64,000 nt of DNA, taken from Diplosphaera chodatii. Its lineage: Eukaryota; Chlorophyta; Trebouxiophyceae; Prasiolales; Stichococcaceae. The notes below the pieces were generated by a model. It ran no database searches and was not told where the DNA came from. It saw only the letters and a program-made list of their open reading frames with translations. Shown here in pieces: positions 54,545 to 64,000 of the stretch (position 1 is the stretch's first letter; the number at the start of each line of letters is the position of its first letter). The stretch is taken from positions 496,001 to 560,000 of the forward strand of contig JAALGY010000036.1 in the NCBI GenBank assembly GCA_032358165.1, in the 5' to 3' direction. The translations under genes were made by a program, and so were the position numbers.

Positions 54545-55985
54545 GGGTATTAGTGTGCTTACTCAGCGGGCGACCTGCTTGGCTGCCGCCAGCTCAGCGC
54601 TACCAACATATATATATATATATATATATATATGAGCAGCTTGTCGCTGTACCCAGGAAATCGGCCGACCAGATCAGCTTTCTGAGCGCAGAAGTCACTG
54701 TTCTTGCATGGTCTGGTATGACTGCAGCTACTTGTCAATATCGTGTAGGGAACGCGGCTGCTCGTGAATCCCTGTCTGCTTTGCTCACTCCTTGCCTGAT
54801 TGGTATCGTGCAGCAGCTTGCAAGCTGGATGGGTCGTCATGTAAACGGCCAGACACTACTAGTCGCATGCTTGGCAAAGGGCCTGGGCTTGTAGAGTGCT
54901 CCTGTGTAGCTTAGCGACGACGGCCGCCAGCGGCAAATGGCCAACCTGTTGCTGCTGCCTGACGGCATAATACCGCATCCTCGACCTTTGCACAACTCGT
55001 TGTGCAGGTCAACTAACGAAGTCAGCAGTAGTGGTGCAGAGAAAGGGCATGCTGAAGGTGCAGCAGGGCATCTGTGCACACCAGATGACTTTGGTGCAAA
55101 GTTCTGATGCTGCAGTACATATGCTATATCTTGTTCAGAACGTACATGCTGCTTCCGCCTGGACTGTGCTTCCTTGATGGGTTGATAAAATATATGGTGC
55201 CAGGGGTACATCTAGGCCATGCACTCGTTCAGGTGGAGTCCAGAACCTGATTTGCCCACTCTACACGTGCTGACGGTTGACCGCTTGCTTCCTGCCTCGC
55301 TTTCGATCTTCCACGTTGTCGCGGCAGGAAGCAGGCCTGAATCAGACCTTGGCGGAATATTGCGTGAAGATTTTGACATCATCGTGTCAACAGCTAGCAG
55401 CAGCAGTTACTCCTGCGTCACGCTGCTGTCATCAGTCGGTGAGCTATGAATCGGCTCCAGAGGTGCCGGCATGCAGCGCATGCCGTGCTGTCAAACGCTT
55501 GGTGCTGTTTCAGAGGCCGCTCATGCTGCGTGCGAAGCTGCCATCTGCAGCAAGCATTGCGCATCATAGAGGCACGCATCTGGCGTTTGTCACACGACAG
55601 CTCTTGCCTTGCAGGCTAGCTGGTATAGAGTACCTGAGCTGCCATCCACAGCATTCAGGTGCATGCGGGGTAACTGCGCACACCAATCTGAACCTGAGCA
55701 AGTCATACGGCAATGATGTGACCAGTTGTATGCTAACATGCACAGTCTGCACAACATGATGGTCATTTCTGCATCATACTCTGGTGTGACAACATATGCA
55801 GTCTCACGCTGACGATGATGATGCAGCATACACGCACCCATGTATCCGTGCTCCCAATGCTGCTTCCCTAGACTGCTTTCGAGCGTTGCCCTGAACTTTT
55901 GCATGCTGGAACCATCTCATATATCGATGTATGTAGAACTGTAGGCGCACGCGGGCGCTGACATCCTGTTGTATCCTTTTCTTGC
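54545..55985. other. 1.4-kb region between the two F-box/LRR genes
   Basis: The left part (54545 to about 55200) holds a TA microsatellite and has no counterpart seen upstream of copy 1. From about 55350 the sequence shares blocks with the region upstream of copy 1. These include GGCGGAATATTGCGTGA (55350-55366) and TTGCCTTGCAGG (about 55603), then a CACCCATGTAT block near 55835. It probably contains the promoter and a spliced 5' UTR of copy 2. Confidence 0.5.
54608..54633. repeat. (AT)n microsatellite, 26 bp
   Basis: Uninterrupted alternating A/T run of 26 bases about 60 bp downstream of F-box/LRR copy 1. It lies in the only AT-rich pocket of an otherwise GC-rich window, and may be a slippage-prone site or cruciform. 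Confidence 0.95.
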
Positions 55986-58377
55986 ATGCGTCTGCAGATC
56001 AATGGCCTTGGCAACGATGTGCTGTCCGAGATCTTCAAAGGGCTGCCCTGGTGCGACAGGTAAGCACAGTGAAACACTCCCTTGCGTATGCTGACAAGGT
56101 CTGTATGATCATCTGCTCAAGTCACTGCGCTGCATGCACGCAGGGCGCGCCTTGCATCTGTTTGTCGCCGCTGGCGCACCTTATGTACGGCTACGCACGC
56201 AGCGGTTGTCTGGGAACAGCTCACCATTGAAGAGTCCGACATCGGCTTTGAGTCGTTGGTCGGCCCTGAGATGACCAGCCGCTATGCAAGCGTGGTGCAT
56301 TGGTGTGGCACTTACAGCCGTCACATCCGGGACCTGCACCTCTTTGTCGACTGTGTGCCACCTTCTCAAGACACCTACTCACAAGAGGTGCGTGCGCACA
56401 CCTGCTAACTTCCTAAAATACCTGGCTCTTCACAACTGCCATGCGTGCTCAGTGAGAAAGCCCAGGCGCCTGGCTGAGTGTGGCGGTGACGACTGTTGGC
56501 CCAGTCGCATGCATTGCTCCCTTGCAGGATGAACTGGACATCATTAGTCGGCCGCTCATCGAGTTGTGTGGCATACTCTTTGCCAGCGGCAGACAGCTGC
56601 AGCGGCTAGATGTTTGGACAAGTGACAGGATGTTCTACGTGCCATGCAAGCTCATCATCATGGTCTCGGTGACTGCCACCCTTGAGAGCCACAATGATTC
56701 TACCTGAAAACCGCAATGTACGGACCCTGGCGGGCACCCTGCGCAGTCTGCAGAACCTCAAGGTGCAGTCGGCCGTGCGTGCAGTATGTAACTGTGTGCA
56801 TGCCGACCATATCAACAGCCCTCATGTGCTCATGCGAGTGCAGCTTACTCTTGTAACCAGCATTTGCAAGACTTGGCTGTTCCATGTCACTGGGGCGTTG
56901 ACCTGCATTAGTTCATACCATGCAGGTTGCTGACCTGGAGTATGTGGGATATGACATTGATGGACAGCCTGACTGGGAGGCAGCAGAGGGTCTGGTCAAG
57001 GCACTGTCCGGCTGCCGGCTGCTGGAGGAGATGAAGCTTGTGTGCTTTCACCTCCGGTGCGCTTCGTTCTTCCATGACCAAACGTTTGCACGATGCAGTA
57101 AAGAGCTGGCTTGCAGTAACCTGCAGGGCATCCTGCACTGTGTCAGCATGGGTGAGAATGGTCTCCACATCACTAGGGTGACGGTAAGGGGTGGTGTGGT
57201 CCACTGTGCAGGCAGGTTCCTACAGAGCTGTCTGCAGCTACTCACTTGACCAGGCTGGTGCTGACATATCCGCTGGAGATCACTCAGCCGAGCATGCCAG
57301 CTGGTGGACTCCCTTGCAGCTTGCAGCAAATGCGGCTGACAGAGGACATTGGTGATCTTGATGACCTATCAGAGGACAGTGATGACGATGCAGCCACAGG
57401 ATCGACAAAGCTTGGCAGCCTGGTCCATATGCAGCAGCTACAGATGACCGTTTGCCGCTGGGGTGATTATCATTTGCCAATCGGGTGGGCATGTCGACCT
57501 GCTGTGGTTGAACTCGCTTGCCAGCGAGGATGTCAATGCACCACAGCAGGCACCCGGCGTTGACGCAGAGCTTCCCTACCCAGGCTGACATCCCTTCGGC
57601 TGGAGGCACCAGTCGATGACGTGTTTCTTGGGGATGCTGACTTCTTCCTCAGCATATCATCTCTGGTGTTCCTGGAAAAGCTCCATTTCAACCGTTTCAG
57701 CGGACTGGGCATGTGGCCTGGAGAGATGGCTGCGGCACTGCACCCGCTGCACGATCTGCGAGCGCTGGTGCGCCTGAGACCGATGCAATGCTGAGATCTC
57801 GTCAGCAATACGGTATCAGCAGGCAGACAGCACAAAGCATGCATGGGCACAGCACCCTACCCTCTGCCGGTCTTGTTGAGTGCACAGTGTCAGTTGTCTC
57901 CTCTGCATTGGTAAGGACATGCTCGGCCTCTTGTTGCAGGTCTTTGAGAGCTGCGGCTTGAAGGAGTCCCCTGCGACGGCCATCTTGTCCCGGCTGACCC
58001 TCCTAAGTTTGCGCGACTGTTGCCTGACCGTGCTACAGGACGCGCTGCCTGCCAAGGCTGTGCAGAATTTACAGGTGCTGGACCTCAGCGGGAACAGCCT
58101 GGGCCAGCTGCCAGATGCCCGTGTAACTCCATGGACGACCACAAACCTCAGGGCATTCAGCGACGGCAACTGGGCAAGCCTGCGGGTGCTGGGCATCAGG
58201 CTCCCGGCCCGCAGCAAGGTCAGCAGCGGGCTGCAAGCCACCGCCACAGCGCTGAACGAGGTGCTGCAGAAGCAGGCTGCTGCTGTGCAGCCGCCGCGGC
58301 CGCCGCCGGTAGTGGTGTACTCCAGAATGCACGAGGAGCTACTGTGGCCGGCGGACGTGCTGGCAGTGGTACAGTGA
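55986..58377 (+). CDS. F-box/leucine-rich-repeat protein, tandem copy 2
   Basis: Paralogue of the gene at 52141-54544, with the same exon plan. It starts MRLQINGLGNDVLSEIF at ATG 55986, followed across an intron by RARLASVCRRWRTLCTATHA. Next are VVHWCGTYSRHIRDLHLF and RPLIELCGILFASGRQLQRL, then MILPENRNVRTLAGTLRS. LVKALSGCRLLEEMKL and LPCSLQQMRLTEDIGDLDD follow, then LTSLRLEAPVDDVFLGDAD and LEKLHFNRFSGLGMWPGEM. The final exon (about 57941-58377) has LTLLSLRDCCLTVLQDALP, LQVLDLSGNSLGQLPDAR and the tail QKQAAAVQPPRPPPVVVYS, ending LAVVQ. Divergence is uneven: the last exon is best conserved and the first LRR exons less so. In the third exon region (about 56530-56765) the frame around the LRR was not cleanly joined, so a small frameshift or extra intron is possible. 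Confidence 0.8.
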
Positions 58378-58806
58378 AACATTGCCAGTGCTGGTCTGAA
58401 ATCACTGGGGCGCAGGATGCCGATACACAGTTCACGTGCGCTGTGATGCGTTGTGAGCAGATATCTGTGTGGTGAGCTGATATCTCCCTCCAGATTTCTG
58501 AGGTCATTCAGGTAGCAGGCACAATGTTACACATACACAGAAACCGTTGTCAGACATTTGCACAGGGAGGCTACTCCAGTGTGACAGGCGTGATGCTGGC
58601 TGCATGAAGGCTGCCTCGAAACACCTGATTAGCAATATGCCCACGTACTCTATACAATATGAATCTTATGATGCTTCTGGCTCGATCTCTATACAGCAGC
58701 AGCAGCAGAGGTGTTGTGTACGTCTGCCTTGCCCCGCTGCGGGTCACGCACACCATTGAGCTGTTGACCCGCTCGCCGAGTGTGCTCGCTGCAAGCGGAT
58801 CAACGA
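58378..58806. other. Convergent spacer between F-box/LRR copy 2 and GST copy 1
   Basis: About 430 bp between two facing stop codons. It should contain both 3' UTRs. A short CAG run lies near 58698-58707. Nothing else is recognised. Confidence 0.4.
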
Positions 58807-60713
58807 TCACACGAACTTGTTCTTCTCTGGCACGTCCAGGCCCTTGCGCACAGCCGGGCGCGCCAGGATCTTGTCGTGCCACGCCTTGACTGCTGGGAAC
58901 TCGCTGAGGTCCAGATCTGCAAGACATACCACGAGCGGCTTAGCCCGTAATCGTCACAAAGGGCGTGACACCACCGAGATTGGCTCTTGCATGGGCTGGA
59001 ATCTGATATGACCGATGGTGCAAGTCCAACGACTGACCAAGGATCTTGCTGGCGGCCACCCAGGAGAAGTTTGCTATGTCCGCCAATGTGAGCCGCCCCA
59101 GCGCCAGCCACCCATTGCTCTCAGGGTCCTTCAGCCGGTCTTCGAGCACTGCAAGACCCCAAGATGCCCGCTGTCAGTACGACAGGCCTTCCATGCTGTC
59201 TCACATCAGAGTCCAAGGACCATCATCCAAGCTTTTGGCTGGGTGACCAGAGGCTAGCAGTCCAGAGTGGTCTTCTCTGGATGCTGTTGCCTACACCAGC
59301 ACCTGAGTACAGCCGCTTCGTCTCGTTGAGGTAGCGCTTCTGCGCATACTCCGTCCTGCCCTCCTCTGGTGCAAACTGCGTCAGCCAGTGTCAACCTGCC
59401 TCAGCGAATGTCACCATACTTGTCAGGTGTTGAGCTGCATCGAGTGCACGTTCCGGTGAAGCGTGAGCTCACCTTCAGGAAGTGGTTGGCCTGGCCCTGC
59501 ATTGGGCCAATGCCGCCCTGCGCAGCAGAGATCGATCAGGTTGGAAGCAGCAGCTGCAGAAGGTGCAAGCAGACGCGGCAGAGGGGAGGACCTAACAACG
59601 CCTGGCACATCAGCATTCGGCAGGCACTGCTCACCATCTGAAACATGAGCCAGTTGATGACCTCCGTCCGGCTCTTCAGGTCCTGCGGAATCGGTGACAA
59701 AGGCAACTCTTGCAAAGCCATCAATGCACCGCACCCTGCCGTCAAGCAAGCAATGCAAGCAGAGCTGCGCATAGGCAGAGAAATGCTTTTGCCAATGGGC
59801 CCACACCTTGGGCAGCAGCTCCTCATTGCCGAACTTGTCTGCCAGGTAGATCATGATGGAGCCTGCATGTATGGTAGGGATCAGAGTGACCCCTATATCT
59901 AGCGTGGGAGCAGTGGCACGTGGTAGCAGCATCGAGCTGTGGAATTGCGGCTTTCAGAGACTCGACATCGCAGGTGCAAGTATGTATCTCACCGCTCTCC
60001 CAGACATTGAAGTCACCCTCGTCGTGATCAATCAGCGCGGGGATCCTGCCATTGGGGTTGATCTTCAGGAACGATGGCTCTGCAAGGAGCATAGCAGGTG
60101 GTTCAGCTGCATGGACCCACCGGAGCATACTGGGTATACAGATGCAACAGCATGCTGAACATGGGGGCACGCCGCTCTGAAAGTCGGCACCTTTTTGGGC
60201 GTTGGTGCTGATGTCGATGGACTCAACCTTGTACGGCAGGCCCATCTCCTCCAGCTGGAGACATTCGCAGTTCGAGAGTTTGAGTGTAGGCCGAGATGCA
60301 GGGCATGCATCTCACGTGCGTCATCAGGTAGGGGAGCTGGCTGTCAGAGTGCAGGGTGACTGAACTAAGGTTAAGAACGTCCATTGCGGCTCACCGTGAT
60401 GCTTGGCTTCCATCCGTTGGGTGTGCCTGCAGACAGTGTGCACCGGCTCCGCGATCAGTATGACACAACTCCTGATGCTCGCTGTGCATGCATACCGTTG
60501 GGTGTATATTGCATGTGCACATCCACAAAATGCAGCCATGTTGCTGATCCTATCCAAATCACATGCACCTATGATACAGTTACACAGTGCAACCTCACCA
60601 AAGGTGTACAGCGTCAAGTTAGCGCTCTGTGCCATGGTAGTGCTTGCACTGCGCCGCGACAGTGGTGCAGCGCGTTGAGCACGGGATCGCAGGCTCAGAA
60701 CTGCAAGCAGCAT
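58807..60713 (-). CDS. Ure2p-like glutathione S-transferase, copy 1, with N-terminal presequence
   Basis: Two-domain GST of the Ure2p-like/Nu type. Exon segments in order are NLTLYTFG, GTPNGWKPSIT (GSH-site loop with the TPNG Asn), LEEMGLPYKVESIDISTNAQ, SFLKINPNGRIPALIDHDEG with DFNVWESGA, and IMIYLADKFGNEELLPK. Then come DLKSRTEVINWLMFQM, GGIGPMQGQANHFLK, TEYAQKRYLNETKRLYS and LKDPESNGWLALGRLTLADI. The last exon carries DLSEFPAVKAWHDKILARPA and ends VPEKNKFV at 58807-58809. ATG 60713 gives a 26-residue leader (MLLAVLSLRSRAQRAAPLSR and RSASTT) with five Arg and no acidic residue, then a second Met (MAQSANLTLYT at 60635). The leader resembles a mitochondrial or plastid presequence; starting at the second Met would give a cytosolic enzyme. 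Many introns are over 100 bp. Confidence 0.87.
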
Positions 60714-61436
60714 GCGTAGGAGATATGAGGGCGTCAGTGGATGCATGGTGACCCTTGGGCGCCTGGATTTCCATTGCACATGCATATTACGTCAAACATC
60801 ACAGCACATATTAGCAGCAAAGCACAGGCTCGCACACCTTCGGCTCCGACTGCAGATAGCCTGACAGTGGATCGGAGTGCAAACATGTCTTGCAAACGTC
60901 AAGAGTGTCGTTGATTGTTGCTGCACCTTGCGAGAGGCGTGCCCATGACGTCAGGCACTGTGCACCAACGAGGGCGCCTTGATCGAAACCGTTTCCTGAT
61001 TACAGTTCGATCAAGGCTGAGCGGCCCGAACAGTAGGACGCCTATTCTCATCTGAAAGGTTTGATGAACAGCATGTCTCCAAAGTCAGCAACCGTGACCA
61101 ATGTGTCCGACATTGTGCTGCACGTTGCTGTTTGCATCATGCATCATGCAATGTCGTGTGTGCTGCACCTGCTGTCTGACACCATGTAGCCACCGGATGG
61201 GGGGCGCAGCTGCTGATTGCTGCTTCCAGGGCCCTTTCTTTCGCGCCTTGCTCTTTCATTGTCTACCAGCAGCTTTCATTATGCGTTGGTCACAAGTAAC
61301 ACGGAACTGTGTAGATAACGCAATGCAAGATGGTTGCCAGATTGCTCAACATGCCGCCGCTGGTCGAACCTCTGAGCCATTCCGACCCTCCGAGCGTGTT
61401 GACATCAACAGCAGATGCTGCCGGCGCAACAGCCGA
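60714..61436. other. Intergenic region between GST copies 1 and 2
   Basis: About 720 bp. Both genes read leftward, so this holds the copy-1 promoter and the copy-2 3' UTR. The only standout feature is a strong inverted repeat at 60976-61017 (listed separately). Confidence 0.45.
60976..61017. repeat. Perfect 12-bp inverted repeat with 18-bp loop
   Basis: GCCTTGATCGAA (60976-60987) is followed by 18 bases and then its exact reverse complement TTCGATCAAGGC (61006-61017). It can form a 12-bp hairpin in DNA or RNA. It lies about 260 bp upstream of the GST copy-1 start, where a palindromic factor site, a transposon remnant or a transcription end are all possible. No coding frame runs through it. 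Confidence 0.9.
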
Positions 61437-63243
61437 TCACACAAACTTGTTTTTGGTAGGCACGTCCAGGCCCTTGCGCACCGCAGGCCTCGCCAGCAGC
61501 TTGTCGTGCCACGCCTTGACTGCCGGGAGCTCGCTGAGGTCCAGATCTAAGAGCACAGCGAAATATCTGGAAGTCCTCATGCTTTTCAATCAGCGGCGGA
61601 GGGAAAGCTGCATGCGGACACAGACTAACATATATTGCCGATGCGATGACAGACCTGGAAGGACAGCGGCAGAGCCAGTGCCTCACCAATCAGCGGGGCC
61701 GAGGCCACCCAGCTGAAGTTTGCTATGTCCGCAAGCGTCAGCCGGCCCAGCGCCAGCCACCCGTTGCTCTCGGGGTCCGTGAGGCGGGTCTCCAGCACTA
61801 CCGCAGAGTCAACGACCCACGTTTGCCTGGCCCCTGGCGACTTCTGGGACACAGCATGGTGCTGTATGCATACTGCTGTGCAGGTCACCTGTGTACAGCC
61901 GCTTCGTCTCGTCCATGTAACGCTTCTTTGCGTACTCCGTCCTGTGCTCCTCTGGTGCAAACTGCAGCAGAAGGGGCGCATCCAGCAGCTGGAGTTGCTG
62001 CAGCATACATACCAAGGCAATCTCGTATAACATAAGTGGCCGAGTCACTCTGCTGGGGCGGCGGACCTTTATGAAATGGTTGGCCTGGCCTTGCATGGGA
62101 CCAATGCCACCCTGCGCATTGCAGACAGCATCCAGATGGTCAATCTCACTACATGAGCGTGATCCGAATGCATCTGACATGCAAGGGCCAGCAGGCACAC
62201 TTTTTCAGTCAGCGATGATGCCCACCATCTGGAACATGATCCAGCTGATGACCTGCGTCCGGCTCTTCAGGTCCTGCGCAAGTTGAATGATATTGATCAC
62301 GACCATGCACACGGCAAGATGCAAGATGGGCCGCAAGATGCTTCCAGCAGTCAGTGCATGCAGAGCTGCAAGCAATCTGAGGCCTGCGCCTGCAGGTTCG
62401 TCACACCTTGGGCAGCAGCTCCTCCTTGCCAAACTTGTCCGCAAGGTAGATCATGATCGAAGCTGCACGCGCCGCACACTCCACAGTTGCATGTAACCTT
62501 CTCGACACTTCTGATCGCACGACACACAAGTGTCGCGTCCAGTCGTGACTCATGCCAGCTATCCCTGAATCCTAAACGACCAATCAAAGCTGCAGCGCAC
62601 CGCTTTCCCAGACGTTGAAGTCACCCTCATCGTGGTCAATCAGGGTCGGGATCCTGCCGTTCGGGTTGATCTTCACGTACCACTCCTCTGCATGAACAAG
62701 CATACGTAACAACGGAGTCGGCCTCATCACAGGTTGCAGGAACGCTGTGTGCACCCGCACGCTGGCTGCGCACGCACACCCTGTCGCAATGCATGGGCAG
62801 GCACCTTTCTGCCGGCCAGTGAAGATGTCGACATGCTCAACCTTGTATGGCAGCCCCATCTCCTCCAGCTGAGAGGAACGAGAACCGCAAAGCTCACTTG
62901 AAGCTGGCACGGAAGTGGACGCGACAATCATGTGCTTATTTGGGAGACACGCACATGGTCATCACCCAATGCCATGGGACAACATGCTAGGCTGCACGCC
63001 AGTCCTCACCGTGATGCTCGGCTTCCAGCCATTAGGTGTGCCTGCAGTCAATCGAACCTTCTTGCTGGTTTTACAACGGATGCTGAAGTCTGCCTTACAC
63101 GGATGCAACCATGGTGATCGTGCCATGCGTTACCACCATTGCACCCCGATGTTTTTGGTCCCAGCAGATAATGCCATCAGACGGGTAGCAGGAAGCCTTT
63201 TCTGACCTGCTGTGAAGAGCGTCAGGTTCGGGCTCTGTGCCAT
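61437..63243 (-). CDS. Ure2p-like glutathione S-transferase, copy 2, starting at the internal Met
   Basis: Close paralogue of copy 1 with the same exon plan. It starts MAQSPNLTLFTAG at ATG 63243. Segments: GTPNGWKPSIT, LEEMGLPYKVEHVDIFTGRQ, YVKINPNGRIPTLIDHDEGD, IMIYLADKFGKEELLPK, DLKSRTQVISWIMFQM, GGIGPMQGQANHFIK, TEYAKKRYMDETKRLYT, LTDPESNGWLALGRLTLADI, DLSELPAVKAWHDKLLARPA, ending VPTKNKFV at 61437-61439. The 25 codons just upstream of the ATG still read as a diverged copy of the copy-1 leader (AVLRLQS, PLTRR). However, the position matching the copy-1 start is CTG, and TGA and TAG lie in frame just before the conserved block. As written, copy 2 therefore makes only the short, probably cytosolic form, unless an upstream exon splices in. 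Confidence 0.87.
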
Positions 63244-63318
63244 GTTGGTAACGGTGTTGTGGGCGCGGCGCGTCAGGGGTCCAGGACGATGTGCGCAGGA
63301 CTGCAGTCTCAGCACTGC
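63244..63318 (-). pseudogene. Remnant of the GST presequence upstream of copy 2
   Basis: Read on the minus strand in frame with the copy-2 ATG, this segment encodes AVLRLQS, then PLTRRA before the Met. It aligns with AVLSLRS, then PLSRRS, of copy 1. It lacks an ATG, and TGA then TAG lie in frame at 63322-63324 and 63331-63333. It is interpreted as an untranslated fossil of the targeting sequence. A GTG at 63315 would be the only near-cognate start. Confidence 0.6.
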
Positions 63319-63731
63319 AGTTCACAGACACTATAGCAATAATACAGCAGGCGACGTGCATCCTTTTCAGTGTTGGGTCCTTCCAAGTCCGTTGCACATG
63401 CATGGTTACGAATAACTCTCGCACACACATTCAACAGGCCTTGTGCAGCAGACCCGCATACCCCCGGGAGCCACAGCAGTCAGCTTGAGGGCGAGCCGCG
63501 CTGCAGACATGTCTCGGGGAGTGCAAATTTGCCCGCGATCGCTGCTGCACCTCGTGTCGAGCTCGCCCGTTGTGCGCGCACGTGCACAGAGCGCTCCAGA
63601 TGGTGGGCTCCTTCCCAGCTGATCGGCTCGTGGAATCGGCAGCCAATCAGATGGCCGGGCCTGATGACTGATTGGCCACCGAGCTTCGCGGCAGCACTGC
63701 GGTGACAAACGGGCAGTTTGCTGCGCACAAC
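63319..63731. promoter_or_regulatory. Divergent intergenic region (GST copy 2 / GST copy 3)
   Basis: About 410 bp (490 bp counted from the copy-2 ATG) between outward-reading GST genes. It must contain both promoters and may allow co-regulation. No defined element was recognised. Confidence 0.45.
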
Positions 63732-64000
63732 ATGTTTTCAAGGCTTCGTCTTACAAGCAAGATCATCCTTGATCCTTGCAGACTGCGACTGCCACGGATC
63801 AACACCGGACTTCAACTCACAGGAAACTCTAGGCGTCTATCGCCACATTCACAGCGTTTGCAGCTGCTTGCCGCAGCCACCATGGCCCCTAATCTGACGC
63901 TCTACACTGACAACACGCCCAACGGCTTCAAGGCCAGCGTCACGCTGGAGGAGCTTGGTCTGGAGTACGAGACGAAGCACATCAAGATCTCGACAGGAGC
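63732..64000 (+). CDS. Ure2p-like glutathione S-transferase, copy 3, 5' part only (cut by window edge)
   Basis: The frame is open from ATG 63732 to the end of the window. It encodes a 50-residue leader rich in Arg, Leu and Ser (MFSRLRLTSKIILD, PRINTGLQ, RRLSPHSQRLQLLAAAT). The conserved second Met follows at 63882 (MAPNLTLYTD) and then the GST N-domain: NTPNGFKASVTLEELGLEYE and TKHIKISTGA. The domain is more diverged than copies 1 and 2 and reads on the opposite strand. It also lacks the introns that split copies 1 and 2 after LTLYT and after the TPNGWKPSIT segment, so its gene structure differs. The leader has the composition of a mitochondrial or plastid presequence. Confidence 0.82.
   Translation, partial: MFSRLRLTSKIILDPCRLRLPRINTGLQLTGNSRRLSPHSQRLQLLAAATMAPNLTLYTDNTPNGFKASVTLEELGLEYETKHIKISTG

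Noticed and set aside
54073..54894. 273-codon frame overlapping the end of F-box/LRR copy 1
   Set aside because: Out of frame with the LRR exon and includes translated TA microsatellite; the alternate frame carries the conserved LRR and tail.
60976..61017. The hairpin as a tRNA, CRISPR repeat or bacterial-type terminator
   Set aside because: No cloverleaf, no repeat-spacer array and no U-tract; the eukaryotic context makes these unlikely.
63244..63315. Treating GTG at 63315 as the true start of GST copy 2
   Set aside because: Nuclear genes rarely start at GTG; a good ATG at 63243 aligns with the conserved internal Met, and in-frame stops lie upstream.

Overview
This window looks like nuclear DNA of a green alga, most likely a trebouxiophyte relative of Coccomyxa, Chlorella or Trebouxia. 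Coding exons are GC-rich and short. They are broken by many introns of about 60-250 bp whose 3' ends are almost always TGCAG or GCAG and whose donors are often GTGCGT, GTGTGT or GTGAGC. The gene content is eukaryotic and partly plant-type (AINTEGUMENTA-like AP2 factor, plant-type MscS channel). The lineage is an inference from style and gene content; no marker gene fixes it. Gene models were joined by eye by matching reading frame and intron phase across GT-AG (occasionally GC-AG) junctions.

Layout, left to right. 351-1768 (+): nuclear-type peroxiredoxin (PrxQ/Dot5-like). 2084-16661 (+): a very large NOT1 gene, the scaffold of the CCR4-NOT deadenylase. 17299-21030 (+): MscS-type mechanosensitive channel. 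21537-22573 (+): BTB/POZ protein. 22816-24960 (-): LARGE-like GT49 glycosyltransferase. 25698-28526 (-): CrtI-family FAD carotenoid oxidoreductase. 28824-30028 (+): Golgi protein TVP23. 31159-34372 (+): double-AP2 transcription factor. 34941-40473 (-): NVL/Rix7 AAA-ATPase for 60S ribosome maturation. 40929-45819 (+): DENND6-type Rab exchange factor. 46100-48438 (-): NAT16/histidine N-acetyltransferase-like GNAT. 48604-51139 (+): glutathionyl-hydroquinone reductase (Xi-class GST). 52141-54544 and 55986-58377 (+): a tandem pair of F-box/LRR genes. 58807-60713 (-), 61437-63243 (-) and 63732-64000+ (+, cut by the window edge): three related Ure2p-like glutathione S-transferases.

Most genes are single-copy housekeeping genes with no operon logic. 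The right-hand 15 kb is different: it holds recent tandem duplications (F-box/LRR pair, GST trio) beside a fourth glutathione-dependent enzyme, suggesting an expanding thiol or xenobiotic-response region. The most informative signal is in the GST trio. Copies 1 and 3 have an in-frame, Arg/Ser/Leu-rich presequence upstream of a conserved internal Met. In copy 2 the homologous presequence is still readable, but its start codon is gone and in-frame stops precede it. No RNA genes, CRISPR arrays or intact transposons were recognised.
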